In this document: positions 38,405-47,229 of the stretch, in pieces
Numbering within the stretch: position 1 is the first letter of the stretch
Layout of the letters: every line of letters begins with the position of its first letter
NCBI GenBank assembly: GCA_019636835.1
Contig: JAHBWU010000021.1
Coordinates: 1 to 50,436 of the forward strand
Origin: Nitrospira sp.
GTDB taxonomy: Bacteria > Nitrospirota > Nitrospiria > Nitrospirales > Nitrospiraceae
Direction of reading: 5' to 3'
Length of the DNA stretch: 50,436 nucleotides
Notes under the pieces: model-generated
Told to the model about the DNA's origin: nothing
Database searches by the model: none
Seen by the model: only the letters and a program-made list of their open reading frames with translations
Translations under genes and position numbers: made by a program

Positions 38405-38706
38405 CAGGATGTTGAAAAAGCCCGCCGGCTTCGTTCTCGCATCGCTCAAGGCCTCAACGTACCAACCGCGTACGCCTCGGCCTTTCGCTCGCTGTGGCCT
38501 TGCCGGACGGCCTGTTTGACCATCCTGCATGTGTGACGAATGATATGTGACGAACATAGCCAGTAAGCCTTGTCGCCGTTGCACTTGCTTATCTCCATCT
38601 ATGGTTCCTAACATCTTGCGGATGGTTGCCGACTGCCATTCTAGTTGCACGAATCTCCAATATTTGGTACGGATGATACAATTCTTGGGAAGTAGACGGA
38701 GTTGTC
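38405..38706. other. Intergenic region between dprA and topA
   Basis: The first 119 bases after position 38406 are palindrome copy B. The remaining about 180 bases show no ORF, no RNA fold and no convincing paired promoter hexamers; TACAAT near 38666 resembles a -10 element but lacks a suitable -35. Confidence 0.6.
38407..38525 (+). repeat. Interspersed imperfect palindrome, copy B
   Basis: Second copy of the GGATG...CATCC element (119 bases), beginning two bases after the dprA stop. Compared with copy A at 18774-18894 it keeps the same order of blocks and most bases, differing in the central loop (ACCAACCGCGTACG against ACCATCAAAACGTACG) and in compensating positions of the outer arms. CGTACC and the nearby CGTACG in the centre can form a small inner hairpin. 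Both copies point the same way and both follow stop codons. Confidence 0.85.
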
Positions 38707-41046
38707 ATGGGAAAATCGTTGGTCATTGTTGAGTCGCCGACGAAGGCGAAGACGATTACGAAATATCTGGGCCGTGGCTATACCGTCATGGCGTCGGTGG
38801 GGCATATCAAGGATCTTCCGACCAGCAAATTGGGCGTGGATCTCGAGAACGATTTCGAACCACAGTACGTCACCATCAAAGGCAAGTCCAAGGTGTTGGC
38901 CGAGATCAAGAAGAAAGCCGAGGAAGCCGACAAGGTCTTTCTGGCGCCGGACCCCGATCGTGAAGGGGAGGCGATCGCCTGGCACATTGAGCAAGAGCTG
39001 CTCGGAAAATCGAAGAAGAAAAAGAAAGACGGGAAGATCTTTCGGGTCCTCTTCAACGAAATCACGGAATCAGCCGTTAAGCGCGCGCTCCAGTCGCCGG
39101 GCGAGATCGATATGAAGCTGGTGAATGCCCAGCAGGCCCGCCGCGTGCTGGATCGCATCGTCGGATATCAAGGCAGTCAGCTGCTCTGGAACAAGGTCCG
39201 GCGCGGGCTCAGCATGGGGCGCGTCCAGTCGGTGGCCATGCGGCTGATTTGCGAGCGTGAAGCGGAGCGGGAAGCGTTCCGAACCGAAGAGTACTGGTCG
39301 ATTACCGCATTGCTGGCGGGAACCAATCCACCGGCATTCGATGCGAAGCTTCACAGTATCAATGGCGAAGAAGCCTCGATTGAAAACGCCGAGCAAGCCG
39401 GCCGCATCGTCGGCGAGATTCAAGGAAAGACATTCGTCGTACAATCGATCGAGCGTCGAGAAAAGAAACGGAATCCCGTCGCGCCGTTCATCACGAGCCG
39501 GTTGCAGCAGGAAGCCTCGAGAAAACTGCACTTCTCGCCGAAGAAAACGATGACGCTGGCGCAGCAGTTGTATGAAGGGATCGAAATCGGCGCCGAAGGC
39601 GCGACCGGATTGATCACCTACATGAGAACCGACTCGCCTCGCATTTCCAACGAAGCGATGGCCGATGCGCGGGAGGTGATCCAGTCTCGATTTGGGGCGG
39701 ACTATCTCCCTGCCACGGCGAATGTCTACAAGACTTCGAAGGCGGCGCAGGAAGCGCATGAAGCAATCAGGCCGACCTCGGCGGGGCGTGATCCTGAATC
39801 GATCCGTCAATACTTGGATCACGATCAGTACAATCTCTACAAATTGATCTGGAATCGGTTCATCGCGTCGCAGATGGTGCCGGCCATTTTGGACGTCACC
39901 CGCATCGATTCGACGCCGGTCGGGACCAAAGAAAACTATCTCTTCCGTTCCACTGGAACTGTGGTGAAGTTCCCCGGGCACACGATTGTCTACATGGAGG
40001 GGGTCGACAAGGAAGCGCTGTCGCAGAAGCCGAAGGCCGATCAGGAAGTCGACGACGATGAACATCAGCTCCCGGCTTTGTCCGAAGGGGAACGGCTGCG
40101 ACTGGTCGAGCAGGACGGGCAGACAGTACCAGGAATGGTATCAAAACAACATTTCACGCAGCCGCCGCCACGGTATAACGAAGCGCTCTTGATCAAGGAG
40201 CTGGAGGAAAAAGGTATCGGGCGACCATCGACCTACGCCGCCATTATCTCCACGATCCAGGATCGCAAGTACGTGGAAAAGACCGAAGGGCGCTTGGTCC
40301 CCACGGAAACCGGAAAAACCGTCAACGATTTTCTGCTGAAGGGTTTTCCCGAACTCATCAACGTCGATTTCACGTCTCAACTGGAAGAACAGTTGGACGA
40401 GGTGGAGGAGGGGAATAAGCAGTGGGTCGCGGCGGTGCGGGATTTTTACATGCCGTTTACCAGGGAAATGGAACGGGCGAAGACCATTCCCGGCCCCAAA
40501 GATATTGTCGAGCCGCCGACCGACATTCCGTGCGAGAGGTGCGGACGGATGATGGAGATCAAGTGGGGTCGTAATGGGAAGTTTCTCGCCTGTCCGGCGT
40601 ACAAGGACGATCCGCCCTGCAAGAACACGCAAAACTTTGAAAAGCTGCCGGACGGCACCATCAAAATCGTGCCCAAGCAGGAACTGACCACCGATCAGAT
40701 CTGCGACAAGTGCGGAAGCCCCATGGTGGTGAAGACCGGACGGTTCGGCAAGTTCATCGCCTGTTCAGGCTATCCGCAGTGTAAGACGACCAAGCCGCTG
40801 GCGCTCGGCGTCAAATGTCCGCAGCCCGATTGTGGTGGTGACCTCGTGCAGAAGCGGACGCGCAAAGGCCGCTCGTTTTTCGCGTGCAGTAATTATCCCA
40901 AGTGTGAATTTGCCCTCTGGGATCGCCCCGTGCCCAAAGCTTGCCCGACGTGCCAGGCCCCGTTCTTGGTCGAAAAAGTCAGCAAGCAGGAAGGCCGAAG
41001 CGTCCAATGTCGTAACCAAGAGTGCGGCTACCGCGAAGCAGGGTGA
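38707..41046 (+). CDS. topA: DNA topoisomerase I
   Basis: A type IA topoisomerase of 779 residues that relaxes negative supercoils. Toprim domain from SLVIVESPTKAKTITKYLG (residues 4-22) with DPDREGEAIAWH. The active tyrosine is in GLITYMRTDSPRIS (about residues 305-318). Four C-terminal zinc ribbons are readable, each starting with two close cysteines: CERCG, CDKCG, CPQPDC, CPTCQ. Length is typical. The ATG is preceded by a weak ribosome-binding site (ACGGAGTTGTC). Confidence 0.96.
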   Translation: MGKSLVIVESPTKAKTITKYLGRGYTVMASVGHIKDLPTSKLGVDLENDFEPQYVTIKGKSKVLAEIKKKAEEADKVFLAPDPDREGEAIAWHIEQELLGKSKKKKKDGKIFRVLFNEITESAVKRALQSPGEIDMKLVNAQQARRVLDRIVGYQGSQLLWNKVRRGLSMGRVQSVAMRLICEREAEREAFRTEEYWSITALLAGTNPPAFDAKLHSINGEEASIENAEQAGRIVGEIQGKTFVVQSIERREKKRNPVAPFITSRLQQEASRKLHFSPKKTMTLAQQLYEGIEIGAEGATGLITYMRTDSPRISNEAMADAREVIQSRFGADYLPATANVYKTSKAAQEAHEAIRPTSAGRDPESIRQYLDHDQYNLYKLIWNRFIASQMVPAILDVTRIDSTPVGTKENYLFRSTGTVVKFPGHTIVYMEGVDKEALSQKPKADQEVDDDEHQLPALSEGERLRLVEQDGQTVPGMVSKQHFTQPPPRYNEALLIKELEEKGIGRPSTYAAIISTIQDRKYVEKTEGRLVPTETGKTVNDFLLKGFPELINVDFTSQLEEQLDEVEEGNKQWVAAVRDFYMPFTREMERAKTIPGPKDIVEPPTDIPCERCGRMMEIKWGRNGKFLACPAYKDDPPCKNTQNFEKLPDGTIKIVPKQELTTDQICDKCGSPMVVKTGRFGKFIACSGYPQCKTTKPLALGVKCPQPDCGGDLVQKRTRKGRSFFACSNYPKCEFALWDRPVPKACPTCQAPFLVEKVSKQEGRSVQCRNQECGYREAG

Positions 41047-41220
41047 CGACTCATGGTGGTTCCTGTTCAGTTCCGCGCAGTCCATCGATCACCGTAGTCA
41101 TTTCTTTACGTAACTCCGACTGGCTAGAAGTCGCGTTAGGGTTCTCGCATTCATGCGCAGGAGGTTCATGCTCTGGCGCCTGGTCGAACCGCTCACTACC
41201 TCAATACTTAGACATAGCTC

Positions 41221-41829
41221 ATGACGGACATATCTAGGATTTGCATAGTGGCGGTCCTGCTCTGTGCAGGTTTGGCCAGGCAGTCGCCGGTCGCGGCGGA
41301 GGAGACGGTGTCTGCGCTGATTGGGACACAGACTGTCGGCATGATGGTCGGCGGAATGTTGCCGGTGCGAGTGATGGATGCGCAGTCGTCCAAGTTGAAC
41401 GGGGTGGCCGTGCATCCTTCGTGGCAGATCGCGCTGACCAATCCGATCGGTAGCGGATGGTGGCGTGGCTCAGTCGCCCTGGGGGTTGAAGCGGCGTTCT
41501 TAGGGATTGCGGAACCGACCAGTGCGTATGGCGTGGGAGTCACGCCGAAGGTCGTCTATACCCTCACCTCGTTCGGCTTACTGAAGCCCTATCTCGAAGG
41601 CGGCGGCGGCCCGCTCTGGACGAATTTCGATGGCCGCATTCCCGAGCAGGGATCCGATTTCAATTTTCTGGTCTGGGGCGGCGCGGGCGCGAATTATGAT
41701 CTGACTGTGCGATGGGCACTCAACGCCGGACTCCGCTTCAGCCACATCTCCAACGCCGATACCGATAGCCCGAACAGTGGCCTCAATTACCTGCTGCCGT
41801 TTGTGGGAGTGACAGCAAAACTTTTCTAA
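41221..41829 (+). CDS. PagL-like outer-membrane protein (acyloxyacyl hydrolase family)
   Basis: A 202-residue protein with a signal peptide ending near PVAAEE, then alternating beta strands as in an eight-strand outer-membrane barrel. The segment LLKPYLEGGGGPLW and the RFSHISNADTDSPNSGLN motif (about residues 176-193) match lipid A 3-O-deacylase PagL and its relatives (His and Ser catalytic). Where PagL of Pseudomonas has the catalytic Glu after the PNDGI segment, this protein has Asn (SGLNYLLP). So the enzyme activity is uncertain and it may be a structural relative only. It stands alone between topA and the MFS gene. Confidence 0.7.
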   Translation: MTDISRICIVAVLLCAGLARQSPVAAEETVSALIGTQTVGMMVGGMLPVRVMDAQSSKLNGVAVHPSWQIALTNPIGSGWWRGSVALGVEAAFLGIAEPTSAYGVGVTPKVVYTLTSFGLLKPYLEGGGGPLWTNFDGRIPEQGSDFNFLVWGGAGANYDLTVRWALNAGLRFSHISNADTDSPNSGLNYLLPFVGVTAKLF

Positions 41830-42157
41830 GTGTTAGACGCAGAGGGATTTGCGATCGGCTAGGTCAGGCAAGCAAGAAAGTGCGAGAAAGATTTTCATCT
41901 CCCATTCAATAGCGAATGAATGACTTGCATCGGCATCGCTTGTAAAAAGACTCGGCCCTCTTTTATCACTGCGATGCAACAACAAGCCAAGTTACGCAAG
42001 CCTGACCCCGAACCCGAAAATTTTTGAGCTGACGTAGCGACGAGACATCGGCCTGTTGGACCGTGATCAATCGGATTCGAAACCGGCAGGCATGAAGCGG
42101 ACTGGTGCGCCGTGCGAACAGCGCTGCGCGAGACAAGTCTGATAGGATGCGCCGGTG
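41830..42157. other. Intergenic region without recognisable gene
   Basis: About 328 bases with no supported ORF. A degenerate stretch near 41999-42030 (CCTGACCCCGAACCCG then a T-rich run) resembles relics of REP-like sequences but is too short to call. Nothing else is seen. Confidence 0.5.
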
Positions 42158-43402
42158 ATGAGCCATCCACCGGCCACGACCGCACCGCGCCGAGCCGCGG
42201 TCCTCTTCATTCTCGTCACCGTCCTGCTCGACATGTTGTCGTTCGGCATCATCATTCCGGTGCTGCCGAAACTCGTCGAGGAATTCTTCTTCGGTAATAC
42301 GGCGCAGGCAGCCGTGCTCTATGGGCTGATGGGGACGGCTTGGGCGCTCGCCCAATTCTTTTGCTCGCCGATCCAGGGCGCGCTGTCCGATCGGTTCGGC
42401 CGGCGTCCGGTCGTGCTGTTGTCCAACCTGGGCTTGGGTCTCGACTACATCGTGATGGCGCTCGCGCCGAACGTGGTCTGGCTTGTGGCGGGCCGTGTCA
42501 TTTCCGGGATGGCCTCCTCCAGCTTCAGCACTGCCGGTGCCTATATCGCCGACGTGACGCCGCCGGAGCAGCGGGCGGCGGCCTTCGGGAAGATCGGCAT
42601 GGTCTTCGGGCTCGGCTTCATCTTCGGTCCTGCCTTGGGTGGCTGGCTCGGTGCAATCGATCCTCGGCTGCCGTTTTGGGGCGCCGCGGCACTCAGTCTC
42701 ATGAACGCCTGTTACGGATTCTTCGTACTGCCCGAATCCCTGCCGTCTGACAAACGGATGCCCTTCACCTGGGCCCGCGCCAACCCAGTCGGTTCGCTCA
42801 CGCTGTTGCGTTCGCACCATGAACTCTTCGGCCTTGCGACGGTCGCGTTCCTTGGCTATCTCGCCCATACCGTGCTTCCAGGCGTGTCGGTCCTGTACAT
42901 GGGCTATCGCTATGGGTGGGGAACGGCCAGCGTGGGGCTGATGATGGCGGGCGTCGGCGTGGCCGCGATGATCGTGCAGGGCGGACTGATCCGTCCCATC
43001 ACCAATCGGTTCGGCGAACGCAGGACGGTCCTGATCGGGTTGCTCTGCGGGGCGGTCGGTTTTTTCGTCTACGGCACCGCGCCGGAGGGTTGGATCTTCT
43101 GCCTCGGCATTCCCGTGATGGCCTTCTGGGGACTCGCCGGTCCGGCGACGCAATCCCTCATGACACGCCGCGTCAGCAGTGCGGAACAGGGCCAGCTTCA
43201 GGGCGCCATCGCCAGCATCAACGGCGTGACCGGCTTGATCGGGCCAACTCTCTTCACGCAGACCTTCGCCTACTTCATCCGGTCTGATTCGGCCTCCGGT
43301 ACGTCGCTTGAACTTCCCGGCGCACCGTTCATCCTCGCCTCGTTCATGCTTCTCAGCGCCGCTGTAATCGCATGGCGAACGACGAACGCGGGTGGACCAT
43401 AG
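42158..43402 (+). CDS. MFS transporter of the TetA/multidrug exporter type
   Basis: A major-facilitator protein of about 414 residues with 12 hydrophobic segments. Family A motif GALSDRFGRRPV lies between segments 2 and 3, the motif C-type GFIFGPALGGWLG in segment 5, and a D1-like DMLSFGIIIPVLPKL in segment 1. TetA-type DHA1 proteins export tetracyclines or other small molecules by proton antiport; the substrate here cannot be told. The coding DNA is visibly more GC-rich than the genes around it, and a long antisense frame is a by-product. GTG 42155 is an alternative start. Confidence 0.88.
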   Translation: MSHPPATTAPRRAAVLFILVTVLLDMLSFGIIIPVLPKLVEEFFFGNTAQAAVLYGLMGTAWALAQFFCSPIQGALSDRFGRRPVVLLSNLGLGLDYIVMALAPNVVWLVAGRVISGMASSSFSTAGAYIADVTPPEQRAAAFGKIGMVFGLGFIFGPALGGWLGAIDPRLPFWGAAALSLMNACYGFFVLPESLPSDKRMPFTWARANPVGSLTLLRSHHELFGLATVAFLGYLAHTVLPGVSVLYMGYRYGWGTASVGLMMAGVGVAAMIVQGGLIRPITNRFGERRTVLIGLLCGAVGFFVYGTAPEGWIFCLGIPVMAFWGLAGPATQSLMTRRVSSAEQGQLQGAIASINGVTGLIGPTLFTQTFAYFIRSDSASGTSLELPGAPFILASFMLLSAAVIAWRTTNAGGP

Positions 43403-43511
43403 ACAAGCTGTATCCGCTGATCCTCGATGAGGTACGTGTGATGTGCGCAACAATAGGAAAAGGCCCGCCTATGTCCGTTTCTTGGCTTATATCGGTGTAA
43501 GAGGGGAGCCT

Positions 43512-43841
43512 CTAGAGCCTTAGCCGAAACCGCAAGGCTGCGTCAAGTCTTTGCAGGTCAGCCGCAGAGAGGTGACCAAAACGCCGATTGATCCGAGTCT
43601 TATCCAGCGTAAATAACCCGCGTTTGACAGCGCTTGGAAAGAGCAGTCCAGCGGCTTCCCAGTCAGCCAACACAAATTCACCAGGCTGGATATGCTCGAG
43701 TTGGGAGGTAAGCGGAAGGAGCAAGAGGTCAACGGACGGGTGAGAGGCACTCACCACAACTGCCAGCCTCTGCTTAATTCCCGTTAGATCTGAGAATGGC
43801 AAGATGGCCAAGATGACATCGCCCCGGTCATAGCTTGTCAT
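43512..43841 (-). CDS. MazF/PemK-like toxin
   Basis: A 109-residue protein beginning MTSYDRGDVILAILPFSDLT, with the MazF/PemK-type GDV start and LAVVVSASHPSVDLLLLPLT (about residues 28-47). Known family members are ribonucleases that cleave mRNA or tRNA. The ATG at 43841 overlaps the upstream antitoxin gene by 14 bases, which decides this start; Met codons at 43850 and further upstream are possible but lie inside the antitoxin. The last residues (LRFRLRL) close the family's normal length. The pair is opposite to the MFS gene. Confidence 0.78.
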   Translation of the reverse strand: MTSYDRGDVILAILPFSDLTGIKQRLAVVVSASHPSVDLLLLPLTSQLEHIQPGEFVLADWEAAGLLFPSAVKRGLFTLDKTRINRRFGHLSAADLQRLDAALRFRLRL

Positions 43842-44034
43842 ATTCGGCATTGCGGGGATTGTTCCAGATTCGTGCGAGGCTGGGTAATGAGGCGTGGGAG
43901 ACATCGGTCTTGAGAGCCATCAGGTCATCTTGAGAATCCGGGATGACGACCTCAACCGGCGTATTAGCCGAGAGCGATACCGGCTCATCCAGAACCACTT
44001 TCTCTCCATTATAGTGTGCCGAGATGTGCCTCAT
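43828..44034 (-). CDS. Antitoxin of the MazF-like pair
   Basis: A 68-residue protein: MRHISAHYNGEKVVLDEPVS, then an acidic C-terminal half (IPDSQDDLMALKTD). The N-terminus resembles small AbrB/DUF104-like antitoxins (a beta-hairpin with VVLDEPVSL), and not canonical MazE. The stop overlaps the toxin start (14 bases), typical of TA operons with the antitoxin first. Confidence rests mostly on that arrangement. Confidence 0.68.
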   Translation of the reverse strand: MRHISAHYNGEKVVLDEPVSLSANTPVEVVIPDSQDDLMALKTDVSHASLPSLARIWNNPRNAEYDKL

Positions 44035-44285
44035 GATCTCTCCTGTTCCTCCACGTGGGCGGCCTGTGTCGAACAGATTCTATTGGCGCTCGTGAAACCT
44101 GTCAACTCAGCTCGACTTATCAGTCCGGATCGCTCCACCTAACGATCTTAGTTGATTCTTGATCGTGAGCCGAATTCTCCTCGTTCGCGCTGTGGGGACT
44201 GATTCCTTGCCGGATGACTAGGGCCTCTTCGGTTCCACCAACTCTAACTTGGAATAAGAGGCCGATGTGAGTACCATCGGTGGCA

Positions 44286-46265
44286 ATGAGAAAGGAAAAC
44301 TCACGGCACAAAGCCCAGAGCAAGAATTCACTGGCGGAGCGTTTCAAGGCTCTCACGTGGGATGAGCTCCAGGAATGGGCCGGGGGCGTTATTGTACCGC
44401 GAGGTCAGCGGTACCAGCGCAGCGGCCAAGTCCATGGATTGGCCAGAACCTCGAGCGGAGGCCTGGTTGCGTGGGTGCTGGGCTCGCACCGATACGCCAC
44501 TAGGGTCGAAATGGAAGATGGCGAACTGGTGGCTGTCTGTACCTGCCCGTATGAAGGCGTCTGCAAACACGCGGTTGCCGTGGTGATTGAATGTCTGGAG
44601 CAGGTGAAGCGCAATCGTATGATCCCTACCGTATTCGAGCAGGACCAGCGGTTTCAGTTGTTGGAGCATGATGGAGACGAAGAGGAATGGGGTGAGGACG
44701 GCGCCACGGACGAAGATTTCGTACCTGTCCCTGAGCGATCAATGCGGAAGGCCGGAAAGGCTGCTCCAGACGCATGGCTGTCTTTCCTAGAACAGCAGAC
44801 ACACTCACAACTTCTCGAGTTTTTAAAAGACCTTGCTCAACGCCATCCCGATATCCGTAAGTTTTTGGAGGATCGACACAATCTGTCGGCAGGCGCCGTG
44901 CCTAAGTTGGTCAAGTCCTTGCGGGCTGAGATTGCTGGCCTTAGCCAAGAATCGGGTTGGCGCAACCACTGGAGCGGCGAGGGAGCGATCCCAGACTACT
45001 CACGAGTGCGGAATCGCCTGGAAGTGCTGCTGGCACAAGGGCATGCGGATGTAGTGGTGGAGGTGGGAGCGCAACTGCTGGAGGCCGGCACGAAGCAAGT
45101 AGAGACGAGCGACGACGAAGGGGAGACGGCAGAGGAAATTACCTCTTGTATGGATATCGTCTTCCAGGCGTTGAGTCGATCGTCTCGCACTTCCGTCGAG
45201 CAGATGTGTTGGGCGGTGGAAGCTGACTTAGCTGACGGGTACGAGCTTTGTCGCGGAGCCAAACCGTTCTTGGATCGAAGCCATCCGATAGAGGCGTGGA
45301 ATGGGCTTGCGGAACAGCTGGCTCGGCGCCTCACGAAGGACCGGCGGAACAGGGATCAGGACGCCTTCTCAGAGAATTTTCAGCGCGATCGCCTGAGTAA
45401 CTGGCTGATCCTGGCGTTGGAACGAGCCGGTCGGCATGCGGAGATCATCCCGTTATGCAGGCAAGAAGCTGTGAAGACCGGCAGTTACCCTCGCCTCGTT
45501 GAACACCTTACGAAAGCCAAGCAGTGGAAAGAGACGGAAGTCTGGATCCGCAAGGGGATCGTGGCGACCGAGAAGCAGTGGCCTGGCATTGCTGCCCAAT
45601 TGCGGACGGCCTTCCGCGAGATGCATGAGCGACAACAGGATTGGCCTGCCGTGGCTGCATTGCGGGCCGCCGAATTCTTTGTGGAGCCGAGTGTGCAGAC
45701 CTTTCAGGCGTTGGAGAAGGCCGCGCAACGAGCCGAGGTTGGGGCGGAGGTGCGGGCCGCCGCCTTACAATATCTGGAGACCGGGACTCGTCCTCAACCG
45801 TCAACTCAGCTCTGGCCATTGCCGGAGAGTGGACTGAAGACGATGACCGGGCGTTTTCCGATCCGGCCACCCCTGAGCGATGTCCTCATTGACATCGCGA
45901 TTGCAGAAGAACGGTTGGACGAGGTGCTTCGCTGGTATGATCGGCGCAAGCCACGGTCGCGAAGCTGGGACTCTGGATGGTTTGCGGAGGACCGCATTGC
46001 CGATGCGGTGGTGGCCAAGTATCCTGAGCGGGCCGTTACTATCTGGAAGCAACTCGCTGAAGCGCAGATTGCCCTCACGAAACCAAAAGCCTATGACGCG
46101 GCCGCTGGCTACCTGCGGAAAGTGGGTCGCGTAATGAAGCAGCAGGGGAAAGGGCAGGACTGGCAGAGCTATCTTGCGGTCCTTCGTCAGGCAAATGAGC
46201 GTAAGCGTCGATTCGTCGATGTGCTCGATATCCTGGCCGGCCGCCGGATTCTCGATATGAAGTGA
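44286..46265 (+). CDS. SWIM zinc-finger protein
   Basis: A protein of about 659 residues. The SWIM motif CTCPYEGVCKHAVAVV (CxC...CxH) is at about residues 85-100, preceded by the usual beta-rich TRVEMEDGELVAVC. After an acidic linker (about 125-150) the rest is alpha-helical and repeat-like (helix pairs from about 165 to 640, rich in Leu, Ala, Glu and Arg), resembling TPR-type helices. SWIM proteins often work beside SNF2-type helicases, but no helicase gene is adjacent here. GTG 44280 is an alternative start. Function unknown. Confidence 0.8.
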   Translation: MRKENSRHKAQSKNSLAERFKALTWDELQEWAGGVIVPRGQRYQRSGQVHGLARTSSGGLVAWVLGSHRYATRVEMEDGELVAVCTCPYEGVCKHAVAVVIECLEQVKRNRMIPTVFEQDQRFQLLEHDGDEEEWGEDGATDEDFVPVPERSMRKAGKAAPDAWLSFLEQQTHSQLLEFLKDLAQRHPDIRKFLEDRHNLSAGAVPKLVKSLRAEIAGLSQESGWRNHWSGEGAIPDYSRVRNRLEVLLAQGHADVVVEVGAQLLEAGTKQVETSDDEGETAEEITSCMDIVFQALSRSSRTSVEQMCWAVEADLADGYELCRGAKPFLDRSHPIEAWNGLAEQLARRLTKDRRNRDQDAFSENFQRDRLSNWLILALERAGRHAEIIPLCRQEAVKTGSYPRLVEHLTKAKQWKETEVWIRKGIVATEKQWPGIAAQLRTAFREMHERQQDWPAVAALRAAEFFVEPSVQTFQALEKAAQRAEVGAEVRAAALQYLETGTRPQPSTQLWPLPESGLKTMTGRFPIRPPLSDVLIDIAIAEERLDEVLRWYDRRKPRSRSWDSGWFAEDRIADAVVAKYPERAVTIWKQLAEAQIALTKPKAYDAAAGYLRKVGRVMKQQGKGQDWQSYLAVLRQANERKRRFVDVLDILAGRRILDMK

Positions 46266-46470
46266 AGGGGGGACTGGCCCGAGCAGGGTGTCCGTACCTC
46301 TCCGAAGATCTTCGGCCGCATCTCTGGAATCGACAGGCGCGAGACGAGGTCTGACCTTGCTAGCCGCAGATGCGTGTTTTAAAGGGGTACAAAGTCAAGA
46401 ACCGACCCCAACAATTTTCTCCCGCGGCGATTGAAAAGACACCCGCCTCTTTCACATCCGTCCCAGGTCA

Positions 46471-47229
46471 CTAGGCGCTGCGGCTTCCGAGGAATGTTAC
46501 GACATGACCTTGCAGAGCGGCTACGAAACGCTGGAAGGTTAGGTCAGACGCGGGCTGTGTGATCTTGGTTTTTGGTGAATTGGTCGCCATCAGAAAACAA
46601 GCTGACGTATAGAGCCGCTCCAGCACTAGGCGACGGCAGAGCAGTTCATATCTTCTGCTATACGACACCCCTTTATACCGTGGTCGTTCTTTGCTCTTGA
46701 TGATCTCACCACGAAACTCCGGATCAACTTGGAAATAGGGCTCTTTATTGACGACGGGGGTTTTCACATTGTCGCGATCTTCGAGGAGAAACAGGTAGCC
46801 CAAGAACGGAGACGGAAATTGTCCGAAACGGCCTTCTCGAAATGCGGTCCAAATATCTTTCGCGCTGCCCACGGCTTCTTCGGAACGATTGTTGACGTTG
46901 TTACCGATTGACTTGCCCGCTTGCGACTTGAATTCCATGGCTAAGACCAATGCGCCTTCAGACACCACGATGAGGTCCCATTTTTTCGTCGCTCTGAAAT
47001 ATCCAGGTAATTCAAGGGCGGTTCTTGTCCGGACATCGACCTTCTTGAGCCCTGCCTCACAGAGGATATCCGAGACCAGGACTTCCAGCGCGCCCATTTG
47101 CGTACCGCCCGTGACTTCTCCACGCGTACCGGCATCGATCTTTCCCGACTGAACCTGTTTTTCTTTATTTTTTCTCCGAGCGTCCCAGTAACTTTGAACG
47201 GCGATGCGCAGCCTCTTTTCAACGTCCAA
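46471..47229 (-). CDS. Type II restriction endonuclease, PaeR7I/XhoI family
   Basis: A 252-residue protein whose length and sequence (EVTGGTQMGALEVLVSDILC, then KWDLIVVSEGALVLAMEFKS) match the PaeR7I/XhoI family; those enzymes cut CTCGAG. The PD-(D/E)xK-type site is WDLIVV, then EFKSQAG, giving Asp and Glu-x-Lys (about residues 84-102). The TTG start is decided by GGAGG six bases upstream and an 11-base overlap with the methyltransferase. The specificity is inferred from family only. Confidence 0.85.
   Translation of the reverse strand: MDVEKRLRIAVQSYWDARRKNKEKQVQSGKIDAGTRGEVTGGTQMGALEVLVSDILCEAGLKKVDVRTRTALELPGYFRATKKWDLIVVSEGALVLAMEFKSQAGKSIGNNVNNRSEEAVGSAKDIWTAFREGRFGQFPSPFLGYLFLLEDRDNVKTPVVNKEPYFQVDPEFRGEIIKSKERPRYKGVSYSRRYELLCRRLVLERLYTSACFLMATNSPKTKITQPASDLTFQRFVAALQGHVVTFLGSRSA

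Noticed and set aside
41966..43453. 495-codon open frame antisense to the MFS gene
   Set aside because: Highly charged, Arg/Asp/His-rich composition typical of the reverse of GC-rich coding DNA; the + strand MFS protein is well supported.
44120..44356. Small minus-strand frame upstream of the SWIM gene
   Set aside because: It overlaps the start of the SWIM gene, has no recognised similarity and no ribosome-binding site.
46380..46420. GTACAAAGTCAAGAACCGACCCC stretch resembling flanks of REP-associated transposases
   Set aside because: Too short, no partner copy with clear pairing in the window, and no transposase gene.
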